Assembly (NCBI GenBank): GCA_004298625.1 | Contig: SCSY01000086.1 | Coordinates: 1-15,093 of the forward strand | Length of the DNA stretch: 15,093 nucleotides | Source of the DNA: Nitrospirota bacterium | Lineage (GTDB): Bacteria > Nitrospirota > Thermodesulfovibrionia > Thermodesulfovibrionales > UBA1546 | Direction of reading: 5' to 3' | In this document: piece after piece, positions 1-6,939 of the stretch | Layout: every line of letters starts with the position of its first letter | Position numbering within the stretch: the stretch's first letter is position 1 | The notes under the pieces: model-generated | What the model was told of the DNA's origin: nothing | Database searches by the model: none | The model's input: only the letters and a program-made list of their open reading frames with translations | Position numbers and translations under genes: made by a program

Positions 1-1201
1 CTTCAAGCCGGCTGCCTGAGACTTTATGGCCTGCGATCAGGTCTGCGGGCAGGTCTTCACGGGTTATCGCATTGCCTTTTGACAGCAATAGAGTCCGGTG
101 CAATACATTTTGAAGCTCCCTGACATTTCCCGGCCATGAATATTCAGATAGGGCATCCAATGCGTCTTTGCTGAACTTTTTATGTTTGAAGGGGGGATTG
201 CTCTCTATGAAATGAGCAATAAGCAAAGGGATGTCATCTTTTCTTTCCCTTAAAGGGGGAATATGAACGGTTAAGGCGCTGATGCGATAGTAGAGATCGG
301 GTCTGAAACCGCCTTTTTCAGCCTCTGCCTTAATATCCTTGTTTGTGGCAAATACAAACTTTACGTCAACCTTTATCTCTCTTGTCCCGCCTACTCTGAA
401 AAAACTTTGTGTCTCGATGACGCGCAGCAATTTTATCTGGAGCTGCATCGGCAAATCTCCGATCTCGTCAAGGAAAAGAGTTCCGCTGTCGGCTATCTCC
501 AGCAGCCCTGATTTTTTTGTATATGCTCCGGTGAAGGAACCTTTCTCATGCCCGAACAGTTCGCTTTCAATTATATTTTCAGGAATGGCCCCGCAGTTGA
601 TCGGGATAAAGGGTTTTTCGGCCCTGTCCGATGCATCATGGATGGCTCTTGCTATAAGCTCCTTGCCGACCCCGCTCTCCCCGTAAATAAGCACAGGAGA
701 ATCCGGAGCCGCTACTTTTTTTACGGTCTCGAGAATATTCAGCATTAAGGCATTCTTTGTTATGATATTTTTTTGCCTGAATTGTCTTTTTATCTGGGTC
801 TTGAGGAGCAGGTTTTCGCTGCGGAGTTTTTTCTTCTCATACGCTTTCTCAATAACTGCCTTCAGTTCCTCCACCTTGAACGGCTTTGCAAGAAAATCAT
901 AGGCCCCGAGTTTCATGGCCTCTACGGCTGCTGATACGGTTCCATGACCGGTAAGGATTATTACCTCTGTCGGTATCTCAAGGGTATTTATTTTTTTCAG
1001 GACATCCATGCCTCCGAGACCTGGCATGTTCAGATCCAGGAGCAGCACGTCATATTCGTCATTTTCAATAAGCGCCGCAGCCTTGACGCCGCTTTCCGTC
1101 TCGATAACATCAAAACCCGCGTCGGAAAGTTCGGTCATGAGAACTTTTCTCAGATTTTTATCGTCGTCGGCAATTAATATCCTGACCGGTGAGTTTTTCA
1201 T
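1..1201 (-). CDS. Sigma-54-dependent response regulator, NtrC family (3' end cut by window edge)
   Basis: Reading the minus strand from the ATG at 1199-1201 gives 400 codons without a stop, running off the left edge. A receiver domain comes first (about 1-120): acidic pocket D12-D14, phospho-acceptor D56 in LLLDLNMPG, T84 and K106 (AKPF). After a helical linker comes an AAA+ sigma-54 interaction domain with Walker A GESGVGKE (174-181), the sigma-54 contact loop GSFTGA (221-226, a GAFTGA variant), Walker B LFLDE (242-246), and SWPGNVRELQN near residue 360. The C-terminal Fis-type DNA-binding domain lies outside the window. It should activate RpoN-dependent promoters when phosphorylated by a partner kinase, which is not visible here. 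An in-frame stop lies two codons before the ATG, so this start is forced, and no clear Shine-Dalgarno precedes it. Divergent from gyrA. The class is certain; the signal and targets are unknown. Confidence 0.95.
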   Translation of the reverse strand, partial: MKNSPVRILIADDDKNLRKVLMTELSDAGFDVIETESGVKAAALIENDEYDVLLLDLNMPGLGGMDVLKKINTLEIPTEVIILTGHGTVSAAVEAMKLGAYDFLAKPFKVEELKAVIEKAYEKKKLRSENLLLKTQIKRQFRQKNIITKNALMLNILETVKKVAAPDSPVLIYGESGVGKELIARAIHDASDRAEKPFIPINCGAIPENIIESELFGHEKGSFTGAYTKKSGLLEIADSGTLFLDEIGDLPMQLQIKLLRVIETQSFFRVGGTREIKVDVKFVFATNKDIKAEAEKGGFRPDLYYRISALTVHIPPLRERKDDIPLLIAHFIESNPPFKHKKFSKDALDALSEYSWPGNVRELQNVLHRTLLLSKGNAITREDLPADLIAGHKVSGSRLE

Positions 1202-1265
1202 ATATTAAAGGTATAAATTTGATGCGCCGGCTTTAAGCGCCTCTTTATTTTATGTTCACATAACA

Positions 1266-1274
1266 ATTATAACA
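1266..1274 (-). promoter_or_regulatory. Extended -10 promoter for the response regulator
   Basis: On the minus strand the sequence reads TGTTATAAT, a perfect TATAAT hexamer with the TG extended -10 motif. No good -35 lies at 16-18 bp. The predicted start is near 1259, giving a leader of roughly 58 nt before the ATG at 1201. Inferred from motif match only. Confidence 0.5.
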
Positions 1275-1282
1275 GAAAAATT

Positions 1283-1299
1283 TATTGCCTGACGCAATA
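1283..1299. promoter_or_regulatory. Candidate operator dyad in the divergent gyrA/response-regulator region
   Basis: TATTGC-CTGAC-GCAATA is a perfect 6-bp inverted repeat with a 5-nt spacer. It lies just upstream of both predicted -10 elements, in the -35 zone for each direction, where a bound protein could affect both genes. The binding factor is unknown. Confidence 0.35.
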
Positions 1300-1316
1300 T
1301 TTTAGATGTCAATTTA

Positions 1317-1325
1317 TGCTAAAAT
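1317..1325 (+). promoter_or_regulatory. Extended -10 promoter for gyrA
   Basis: TGCTAAAAT is a TGn extended -10 with a 5/6 match to TATAAT. No convincing -35 is present. A start near 1332 would leave about 42 nt before the gyrA ATG at 1374. Such a start lies downstream of the alternative ATG at 1329, which argues against that upstream start. Confidence 0.45.
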
Positions 1326-1373
1326 ATCATGTTTTTCCGAATACCATGCGATTGTTCTTTAGAGGGGAGAGAA

Positions 1374-3782
1374 ATGGCAAAGGTTCCAATAAGCATTGAA
1401 GAGGAGATGAAGGTCTCCTATCTTGATTACGCTATGAGCGTAATAATCGGCAGGGCCCTGCCTGACATAAGAGACGGGCTTAAGCCTGTCCAGAGAAGGA
1501 TACTGTATGCAATGTTCAGGGAGGGACTCCTTTCCAATAAGAAATATTCAAAATGCGCCGGAGTTGTAGGCGAGGTTTTAAAGAAATACCATCCTCATGG
1601 CGACACTGCCGTATACGATGCTTTAGTAAGACAGGCGCAGGATTTCAACATGAGATATCCCCTGATTGACGGTCAGGGAAATTTCGGCTCTATTGACGGC
1701 GACCCGGCTGCCGCTTACCGTTACACAGAGGCGAGGCTTGCGAAGATAGCCGAGGATCTGCTTGCAGACATTGACAAAGAGACGGTTGATTTTATATCCA
1801 ATTTTGACGAGACAACAGAGGAGCCGTTGGTGCTTCCCTCAAGGGTGCCTAATCTCATAGTAAACGGCTCTGCCGGCATTGCCGTCGGAATGGCGACAAA
1901 TATCCCTCCGCATAACATGGGCGAGATAACCGAGGGGCTTATAATGCTCCTTGAAAATCCTGAAGTTACAGTAAGCGACCTTATGGAAGTTGTAAAGGGA
2001 CCTGATTTTCCGACAGGCGGAATAATCCATGGCGTGGAAGGGATCGGCGATGCATATAACACAGGCAGGGGGCTTATTAAGGTCAGGGCCAAGGCAAGGA
2101 TCGAGCAGGAATACCGCGGCGGGGAAAATATTATCATTACTGAACTCCCGTATCAGGTGAACAAGGCAAGGCTTATAGAAAAAATGGCCGAGCTTGTAAG
2201 GGAAAAGAGGATAGAAGGGATATCCGAGATAAGGGATGAATCGGACAGAGACGGCATAAGGGTCGTCCTTGAACTCAAGAGAGGCGAGATGGCAGAGGTC
2301 GTTCTGAATAATCTCTACAAGCACACGCAGATGGAATCAACGTTCGGAATCATAATGCTTGCGCTTGTGAACAACCAGCCGAGGGTGCTGCCTTTAAATA
2401 AGATGCTGAGCCATTTCCTGCAGCACAGGCGGGATGTTGTTATAAGAAGGACCAGGTTTGAACTCAGAAAGGCAGAGGAGCGGGCACATATATTAGAGGG
2501 ATTGAAGATAGCGCTGGACCATCTTGATGCGATTATTGCCTTGATAAGGAAATCAAAGACGCCTGAAGAGGCAAGGCTTGGCCTGATCAGCAACTACCCT
2601 TTATCAGAGCTTCAGGCTCAGGCCATACTCGATATGAAACTGCAGAGGCTCACAGGACTTGAGCGTGAAAAGATAATTAATGAATATACTGATGTGTTGA
2701 AGGACATAGAGAGACTTAAGGCAATACTCGGAAGCGACTCTTTGGTCGCCAGGATAATCAAGGATGAGCTTGTGGAGATAAAAGCCAAGTATGCCGACGA
2801 CAGAAGGACCGAGATCTCCGTCGCGACAAAGGAGCTTACCATTGAAGACCTCATAACAGAAGAAGATATGGTAATTACAGTCTCTCATCAGGGATATATA
2901 AAGAGGAACCCGTTGTCTGCATACAGGAGCCAGCGCAGGGGAGGCAAGGGCCTAATCGGGATGGAGACAAAAGAAGAGGATTTTGTTGAACAGTTATTTA
3001 TCGGTTCAACGCATGATTATATGCTCTTTTTTTCCAACCTCGGGCGGTTGTATTGGTTGAAGGTATATCAGATTCCCGAGGCCGGCCGCACTGCAAAAGG
3101 CAAGGCCCTGGTTAATCTTCTTCAAATCTCGGAAGGCGAAAGGATTACAACAGCCTTGCCGGTCAGGGATTTTAAAGGGGCATTTCTTGTGATGTTTACA
3201 AAGAACGGCACAGTAAAAAAGACGGCGCTTGAAGAATACAGCAATCCGCGGGGCAAGGGCATTATTGCGATAACGATTGAAGACGGAGACGAGCTTATAG
3301 CGGTTAAGAAGACGGACGGCAAGGGTGATCTGATTATCGGCACAAAGGACGGCCTTTCAATCCGCTTTAATGAAGAGGACGTCCGTGATATGGGCCGTAC
3401 AGCAAAGGGGGTTATAGGCATACGCCTTTCCAAGAAGGATGAGGTTGTATCGGCAGAGGTTGCGGAAGAAAGAACCTATCTCCTCACCGTTACCGAGAAG
3501 GGACTCGGCAAGAGGACAAAGATAGAAGAGTATCGCGTTCAGGGCAGAGGCGGAAAAGGCGTTATATCAATAAAGACCATAGAAAAAGGAGGAAAGGCTG
3601 TCGGACTTTTTCAGGTGCGCGACGAGGATGAGATAATTATGATTACGAATTCAGGAAAGCTCATAAGGACGACGGCGGACAACATATCCCTTCAGGGCAG
3701 GAATACGCAGGGGGTCCGGCTTATGGATGTTGATGCGGAAGATAAGATTGTAAGCATGAGCAAGGTAGTCGAAAAGGATTAA
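1374..3782 (+). CDS. gyrA: DNA gyrase subunit A
   Basis: Encodes an 802-residue type IIA topoisomerase A subunit, which breaks and rejoins DNA and introduces negative supercoils together with GyrB (not in the window). The ATG at 1374 is preferred over an in-frame ATG at 1329: a GGGGAG-type ribosome site precedes it and MAKVPISIEEEM matches the family N terminus. Catalytic Tyr is Y117 in AAYRYTEARL. The quinolone-determining region reads HPHGDTAVYD, with T78 and D82 at the places of E. coli S83 and D87; Thr there is also natural in other bacteria. The GyrA-box QRRGGKG is at 520-526, and the C-terminal pinwheel carries degenerate blade motifs (GRGGKG, GRNTQG). The GyrA-box separates it from ParC. 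Length is normal for the family. The PASTA gene begins 10 nt after its stop. Confidence 0.97.
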   Translation: MAKVPISIEEEMKVSYLDYAMSVIIGRALPDIRDGLKPVQRRILYAMFREGLLSNKKYSKCAGVVGEVLKKYHPHGDTAVYDALVRQAQDFNMRYPLIDGQGNFGSIDGDPAAAYRYTEARLAKIAEDLLADIDKETVDFISNFDETTEEPLVLPSRVPNLIVNGSAGIAVGMATNIPPHNMGEITEGLIMLLENPEVTVSDLMEVVKGPDFPTGGIIHGVEGIGDAYNTGRGLIKVRAKARIEQEYRGGENIIITELPYQVNKARLIEKMAELVREKRIEGISEIRDESDRDGIRVVLELKRGEMAEVVLNNLYKHTQMESTFGIIMLALVNNQPRVLPLNKMLSHFLQHRRDVVIRRTRFELRKAEERAHILEGLKIALDHLDAIIALIRKSKTPEEARLGLISNYPLSELQAQAILDMKLQRLTGLEREKIINEYTDVLKDIERLKAILGSDSLVARIIKDELVEIKAKYADDRRTEISVATKELTIEDLITEEDMVITVSHQGYIKRNPLSAYRSQRRGGKGLIGMETKEEDFVEQLFIGSTHDYMLFFSNLGRLYWLKVYQIPEAGRTAKGKALVNLLQISEGERITTALPVRDFKGAFLVMFTKNGTVKKTALEEYSNPRGKGIIAITIEDGDELIAVKKTDGKGDLIIGTKDGLSIRFNEEDVRDMGRTAKGVIGIRLSKKDEVVSAEVAEERTYLLTVTEKGLGKRTKIEEYRVQGRGGKGVISIKTIEKGGKAVGLFQVRDEDEIIMITNSGKLIRTTADNISLQGRNTQGVRLMDVDAEDKIVSMSKVVEKD

Positions 3783-3783
3783 T

Positions 3784-3787
3784 GGAG
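3784..3787 (+). promoter_or_regulatory. Ribosome binding site setting the TTG start of the PASTA gene
   Basis: GGAG lies 5 nt before TTG at 3793. The ATG at 3782, overlapping the gyrA stop, is in another frame, so the TTG is the supported start. Confidence 0.55.
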
Positions 3788-3792
3788 AATCA

Positions 3793-4491
3793 TTGCAAAA
3801 AACCATCGGCAAAATAGTAAAGGTTCCTCTATTTTTTTTTGGTTTTGTGCTTCTCGGTTTAATCTTTGCTTATTTGACATTCAAGCTGATGAGTTTCAGC
3901 AGGACGGTAGATGTGCCCGACCTTTCAGGCAAAAGCCTTGTCGAGGCTAATGAACTGTTGAGTAAAAAAAGTTTGAATCTTAAGATAGAGGGCGAGGATT
4001 ATGATTCTTCTGTCTCGGCAGGGAATATTTTAAGGCAGGATGCGCCGGCAGGCAGCAGGGTCAAGGAACAGAGGGGCATTGGAGTAATTCTCAGCAAGGG
4101 CCCGAGGGTTCATACAATTCCCTATGTTGTGGGTGAGCCTTTTGATAAGGCAGAGTCGCTTTTTCTTCGGAACGGATTAAAAATATCCAGGGTAATTCGT
4201 GTTCATTCAGGGACTGTTGAAAGGGATAAGGTAATCTCACAGAAACCCGGCCCGGATGAAAAGATTGTTGAACAAGTTACGCTTCTTGTCAGCGCAGGCC
4301 CGTATGAGGCTATTTATTATTGCCCTGATTTTCAGGGTAAGACATTAGAAGAGTCTCAGCAGCTTGCAGAAAAACTCGGCCTGAAACTTAATATTACAGG
4401 TTCGGGCGAGAAGATAAAATCGCAGAAACCTAAGGCCGGCAGTCAGATCAGGGCAGGGGATATGGTTTACCTGCAGACAGAAGGGGAATGA
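3793..4491 (+). CDS. Membrane-anchored protein with three PASTA domains
   Basis: A 232-residue protein with a single N-terminal membrane segment (about 11-34, a run of F, L, V, I and G after a basic start), so the rest should face the periplasm. Three PASTA-type repeats follow at about 38-103, 106-169 and 174-229. Each opens with a V/I-P-D/Y-x-x-G-type strand and ends in a V-x-L/V-S-x-GP-like strand. PASTA domains bind peptidoglycan or muropeptides when fused to Ser/Thr kinases or penicillin-binding proteins, but here neither a kinase nor a transpeptidase is attached. A cell-wall-binding or division-associated role is therefore inference. The start is TTG with GGAG 5 nt upstream. It probably shares the gyrA transcript, beginning 10 nt after its stop. 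An 82-nt gap separates it from rpe. Confidence 0.85.
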   Translation: MQKTIGKIVKVPLFFFGFVLLGLIFAYLTFKLMSFSRTVDVPDLSGKSLVEANELLSKKSLNLKIEGEDYDSSVSAGNILRQDAPAGSRVKEQRGIGVILSKGPRVHTIPYVVGEPFDKAESLFLRNGLKISRVIRVHSGTVERDKVISQKPGPDEKIVEQVTLLVSAGPYEAIYYCPDFQGKTLEESQQLAEKLGLKLNITGSGEKIKSQKPKAGSQIRAGDMVYLQTEGE

Positions 4492-4573
4492 AGCAAGATC
4501 GAAATTTAAATTTGTGGCGTTATTTTGCTTGAATTTATATCTTTAAATTTGGGATTTATTAATAGGAGGCATT

Positions 4574-5233
4574 ATGATCAAGATTGCGCCGTCAATACTT
4601 TCTGCTGATTTTATGAGGCTGGGTGAGGAAATAAAGGCTGCGGAGGCTGCGGGCATAGACATGTTTCATATTGATATCATGGACGGGCATTTTGTGCCGA
4701 ACATAACTATCGGGCCTGCGATTGTCGAAGCAATAAATAAAATAACAGATGTTCCTCTGGATGTGCATCTGATGATAGAAAACCCCGACAGATATATAAA
4801 AGATTTTATCAGCGCCGGCGCAGATTATCTGGCAGTGCATACAGAGGCAACAGTGCATCTGCACAGGACAGTCCAGGCTATTAAGGAAAATAAGGTAAAG
4901 GCAGGTGTTTCGCTTAATCCTGCAACCCCGCTTTCAAGCATTGAGCATATTCTTCAGGACCTGGACTTTGTGGTTCTTATGTCTGTTAATCCGGGATTTG
5001 GAGGCCAGAGTTTTATTCCTCAGACGATGGACAAGATTAAGATGCTGAAAGAGATGATACGGGAAAGGGGACTGTCAACATTAATAGAGGTTGACGGCGG
5101 GGTAAAACCCGATAATGCAAAACAGGTTGCAGTCGCCGGAGCCGACATGCTTGTAATGGGTTCGGCGTTTTTCAGCTCTAAGGACTATAAATCTCTAACA
5201 AAAAATTTGAGGAGTGTGCTCAGCAGCTTATGA
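4574..5233 (+). CDS. rpe: Ribulose-phosphate 3-epimerase
   Basis: A 219-residue TIM-barrel enzyme interconverting D-ribulose 5-phosphate and D-xylulose 5-phosphate in the cytosolic pentose phosphate pathway. The N terminus KIAPSILSADF is diagnostic. Metal-binding and catalytic residues are in place: H32 and D34 (FHIDIMDGHF, also D37), H65 (DVHLM) and D174 (EVDGG). The phosphate-binding MSVNPGFGGQSF loop is at about 136-147, and the second phosphate contact GSAFF is at 196-200. The ATG at 4574 has a strong AGGAGG 4 nt before it. Its stop overlaps the start of the TPR gene in ATGA, indicating translational coupling. Length is standard. No regulatory motif of confidence is seen in the AT-rich 82-nt gap before it. 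Confidence 0.97.
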   Translation: MIKIAPSILSADFMRLGEEIKAAEAAGIDMFHIDIMDGHFVPNITIGPAIVEAINKITDVPLDVHLMIENPDRYIKDFISAGADYLAVHTEATVHLHRTVQAIKENKVKAGVSLNPATPLSSIEHILQDLDFVVLMSVNPGFGGQSFIPQTMDKIKMLKEMIRERGLSTLIEVDGGVKPDNAKQVAVAGADMLVMGSAFFSSKDYKSLTKNLRSVLSSL

Positions 5234-6312
5234 CAGTTAATGCAGACAGATATTTTAACCATGCAGAGGAATTAAAGAACAAGGCTGAATATAATGACGC
5301 CTTGCTGCTTTTTGGCAAGGCCAGCGAGGCATATAAAAATGATAATGACAGTGAAGGCATTCTTAACTGCTTTATGTCAATTGGAGATACTTGCCGAATG
5401 ACAGGGAATTTTAAGCTCGCAGAGGTAAACTATTCCAGGGCAATAAAATTAAGTGAAAAAATGAAGGATGATGTAACCCTGACGGATGCAGCAGTCGGGC
5501 TTGGTCTTTCACTGAGAGCGCTCGGCAGATGGAAAGAGGCTATAAGCCTGTTTTCAAAAGCGAAAAGATTTTATGTGAAAAGCAAAGATAACCACGGCAT
5601 GGCATTTGTATCCTGGGCTGAAGGAGGCGCATATCGCGTTAAAGGAGACATATCAGGCGCGATTAAGTCGTTCAAGAAATCACTCGAACTTTTTAATGCA
5701 ATGAAATATAAGCCTGGAGCAGGATATAATCTCTGCGGACTGGGAGGTTCATGCAGGGTTGCGGGGTTATTCAATGATTCGCTCAAATATTATAGCGCCG
5801 CCAATAGACTTTTTACGGACTTAAAGGATCCTTTCGGCATTGCATATTCTCACTGCGGCATTGGAAACGCATTGCGGATGAAAAATGATTTCAGGGGCGC
5901 ATTAATGCATTTTGGGAAAGCAGCAGTGCTTTACAGAAAGATAGGCGACATTGTAAGTTACTCATACACGCTCTGGAGTTTCGGCAAGACATACACCATG
6001 CTCGGCAAGCTCGATAAGGCAATGGATTATTTTAAGCAGTCAGGCATGCTTTTTAAAAGGACAAAAGACCCGAGGGGAATTATATACTGCAGGCTTGGCA
6101 TGGGCGAGGTGGAATTTCTCCGGGGGAACCTGCCTTCTGCCCGAAGAAACTTTAAATCTGCGCTCAGAGATTCAATGGACAATAAGTTCGCTGTTGAGGC
6201 TTGTCATTCAAAGACACTTTTGTCATTTATGGATGGAAAGATTGATAACAGATGTTATAATAGACTTGGATTAAAGCTGAGATTTAAAACGATACCGTTT
6301 AATATTCCATGA
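5230..6312 (+). CDS. Tetratricopeptide repeat protein, eight gapless 40-residue repeats
   Basis: A 360-residue soluble protein without signal peptide or membrane segment. Residues 4-323 divide exactly into eight consecutive 40-residue units (starting at 4, 44, 84, 124, 164, 204, 244 and 284), with no insertions. The shared pattern is a hydrophobic first helix, G at position 9, G/N near 16, A/S at 21 and an aromatic near 25 or 31, often ending in K-D-x-x-G. This is the long TPR form, as in LGN/MalT-like superhelices, rather than the common 34-residue form. A 37-residue tail ends the protein and seems to end in a strand (LKLRFKTIPFNIP). TPR proteins are protein- or peptide-binding scaffolds; the partner is unknown. 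Its ATG overlaps the rpe stop by 4 nt, so the two are coupled. No catalytic domain is seen. Confidence 0.9.
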   Translation: MTVNADRYFNHAEELKNKAEYNDALLLFGKASEAYKNDNDSEGILNCFMSIGDTCRMTGNFKLAEVNYSRAIKLSEKMKDDVTLTDAAVGLGLSLRALGRWKEAISLFSKAKRFYVKSKDNHGMAFVSWAEGGAYRVKGDISGAIKSFKKSLELFNAMKYKPGAGYNLCGLGGSCRVAGLFNDSLKYYSAANRLFTDLKDPFGIAYSHCGIGNALRMKNDFRGALMHFGKAAVLYRKIGDIVSYSYTLWSFGKTYTMLGKLDKAMDYFKQSGMLFKRTKDPRGIIYCRLGMGEVEFLRGNLPSARRNFKSALRDSMDNKFAVEACHSKTLLSFMDGKIDNRCYNRLGLKLRFKTIPFNIP

Positions 6313-6315
6313 CTA

Positions 6316-6381
6316 AGTGTCAGTGAATAGTGTAAGTGTACAGTTTAATAATGCCGTCGCCTGCCACTGAAAACTGACACT
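6316..6381. repeat. 9-bp inverted repeat enclosing degenerate AGTG heptad-like units
   Basis: AGTGTCAGT (6316-6324) and its exact complement ACTGACACT (6373-6381) flank 48 nt. Inside and beside the left arm, AGTG recurs at 6316, 6322, 6329 and 6335, every 6-7 nt. This sits between the TPR and pgsA genes. It could form a long-loop stem in RNA, but the loop is large. No terminator T-run of the expected type follows and no clear promoter is seen. Confidence 0.5.
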
Positions 6382-6399
6382 ATTTTGCGGGGGGCATCA

Positions 6400-6939
6400 A
6401 TGGGGGTTCTCAATCTCCCTAATTCTCTTACAATAGCGAGGATAGTTATAATTCCTCTTTTCATTACGTCCGTCATATACAGAAGGTATGACTATGCGCT
6501 TTACCTTTTTATTACAGCGGCGCTGACTGATGCGTTTGACGGATTTCTTGCAAGGCTTACAAACCAGAAGACGGTCTTCGGCACGTTCCTTGATCCTCTG
6601 GCGGACAAGTTTCTCCTGGTAACGTCTTTTATTCTTTTTTCCATGAATGGATGGGTGCCGAAATGGCTTACTATAACTATAATAAGCAGGGATATTATTG
6701 TGATAATAGGATGGGTGCTTATTTATCTCACAACACATATATCGAATGTTCAGCCTACGATTACCGGCAAGGCCGCAATAGCAATGCAGCTTATTGTTTT
6801 GTGTTATGTGCTTCTGACGGTAAATATCGTATCGCTTCCGGAGATGCCTGATGCGCTTGTATCGGCAACCGCAGCGCTGACAATAATTTCAGGTTTACAT
6901 TATATATACAGAGGTTTAAAATTGACTCATGCACAATAG
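6400..6939 (+). CDS. pgsA: CDP-alcohol phosphatidyltransferase, likely phosphatidylglycerophosphate synthase
   Basis: A 179-residue integral membrane enzyme of the CDP-alcohol phosphatidyltransferase family. The complete signature D-x2-D-G-x2-A-R-x8-G-x3-D-x3-D is present: D44, D47, G48, A51, R52, G61, D65 and D69. These Asp residues bind two metal ions and CDP-diacylglycerol. Several hydrophobic segments follow (about 73-88, 96-114, 130-150 and 155-172). The N terminus LPNSLTIARIVIIPLF resembles PgsA, which makes phosphatidylglycerol phosphate from CDP-diacylglycerol and glycerol 3-phosphate. Other alcohols cannot be excluded from sequence alone. The ATG at 6400 is preferred over an in-frame TTG at 6385 because a G-rich ribosome site lies between them. 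Its 3' end overlaps the DUF512 gene by 11 nt. Confidence 0.85.
   Translation: MGVLNLPNSLTIARIVIIPLFITSVIYRRYDYALYLFITAALTDAFDGFLARLTNQKTVFGTFLDPLADKFLLVTSFILFSMNGWVPKWLTITIISRDIIVIIGWVLIYLTTHISNVQPTITGKAAIAMQLIVLCYVLLTVNIVSLPEMPDALVSATAALTIISGLHYIYRGLKLTHAQ

Noticed and set aside
339..1208. Plus-strand open frames (339-686, 548-748, 944-1177, 1008-1208)
   Set aside because: They lie opposite the response regulator, whose minus-strand frame is open throughout and full of conserved motifs. Their proteins are low-complexity and unlike any family.
1302..1312. Perfect TTGACA on the minus strand (1307-1312) as -35 for the response regulator
   Set aside because: The hexamer at 17 bp reads GGCAAT (3/6), and nearby spacings are no better. 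The extended -10 at 1266-1274 is the stronger signal.
1329..1373. In-frame upstream ATG extending gyrA by 15 residues
   Set aside because: The extra residues do not resemble GyrA, the ribosome site precedes the ATG at 1374, and the predicted transcript start is downstream of 1329.
1721..3433. Several minus-strand open frames inside gyrA
   Set aside because: GyrA is complete and motif-perfect on the plus strand; these are antisense shadows without ribosome sites.
4500..4560. Repeated TTTAAATTTG words and a possible promoter before rpe
   Set aside because: The region is AT-rich enough to give such words by chance, and no -35/-10 pair with good spacing was found.
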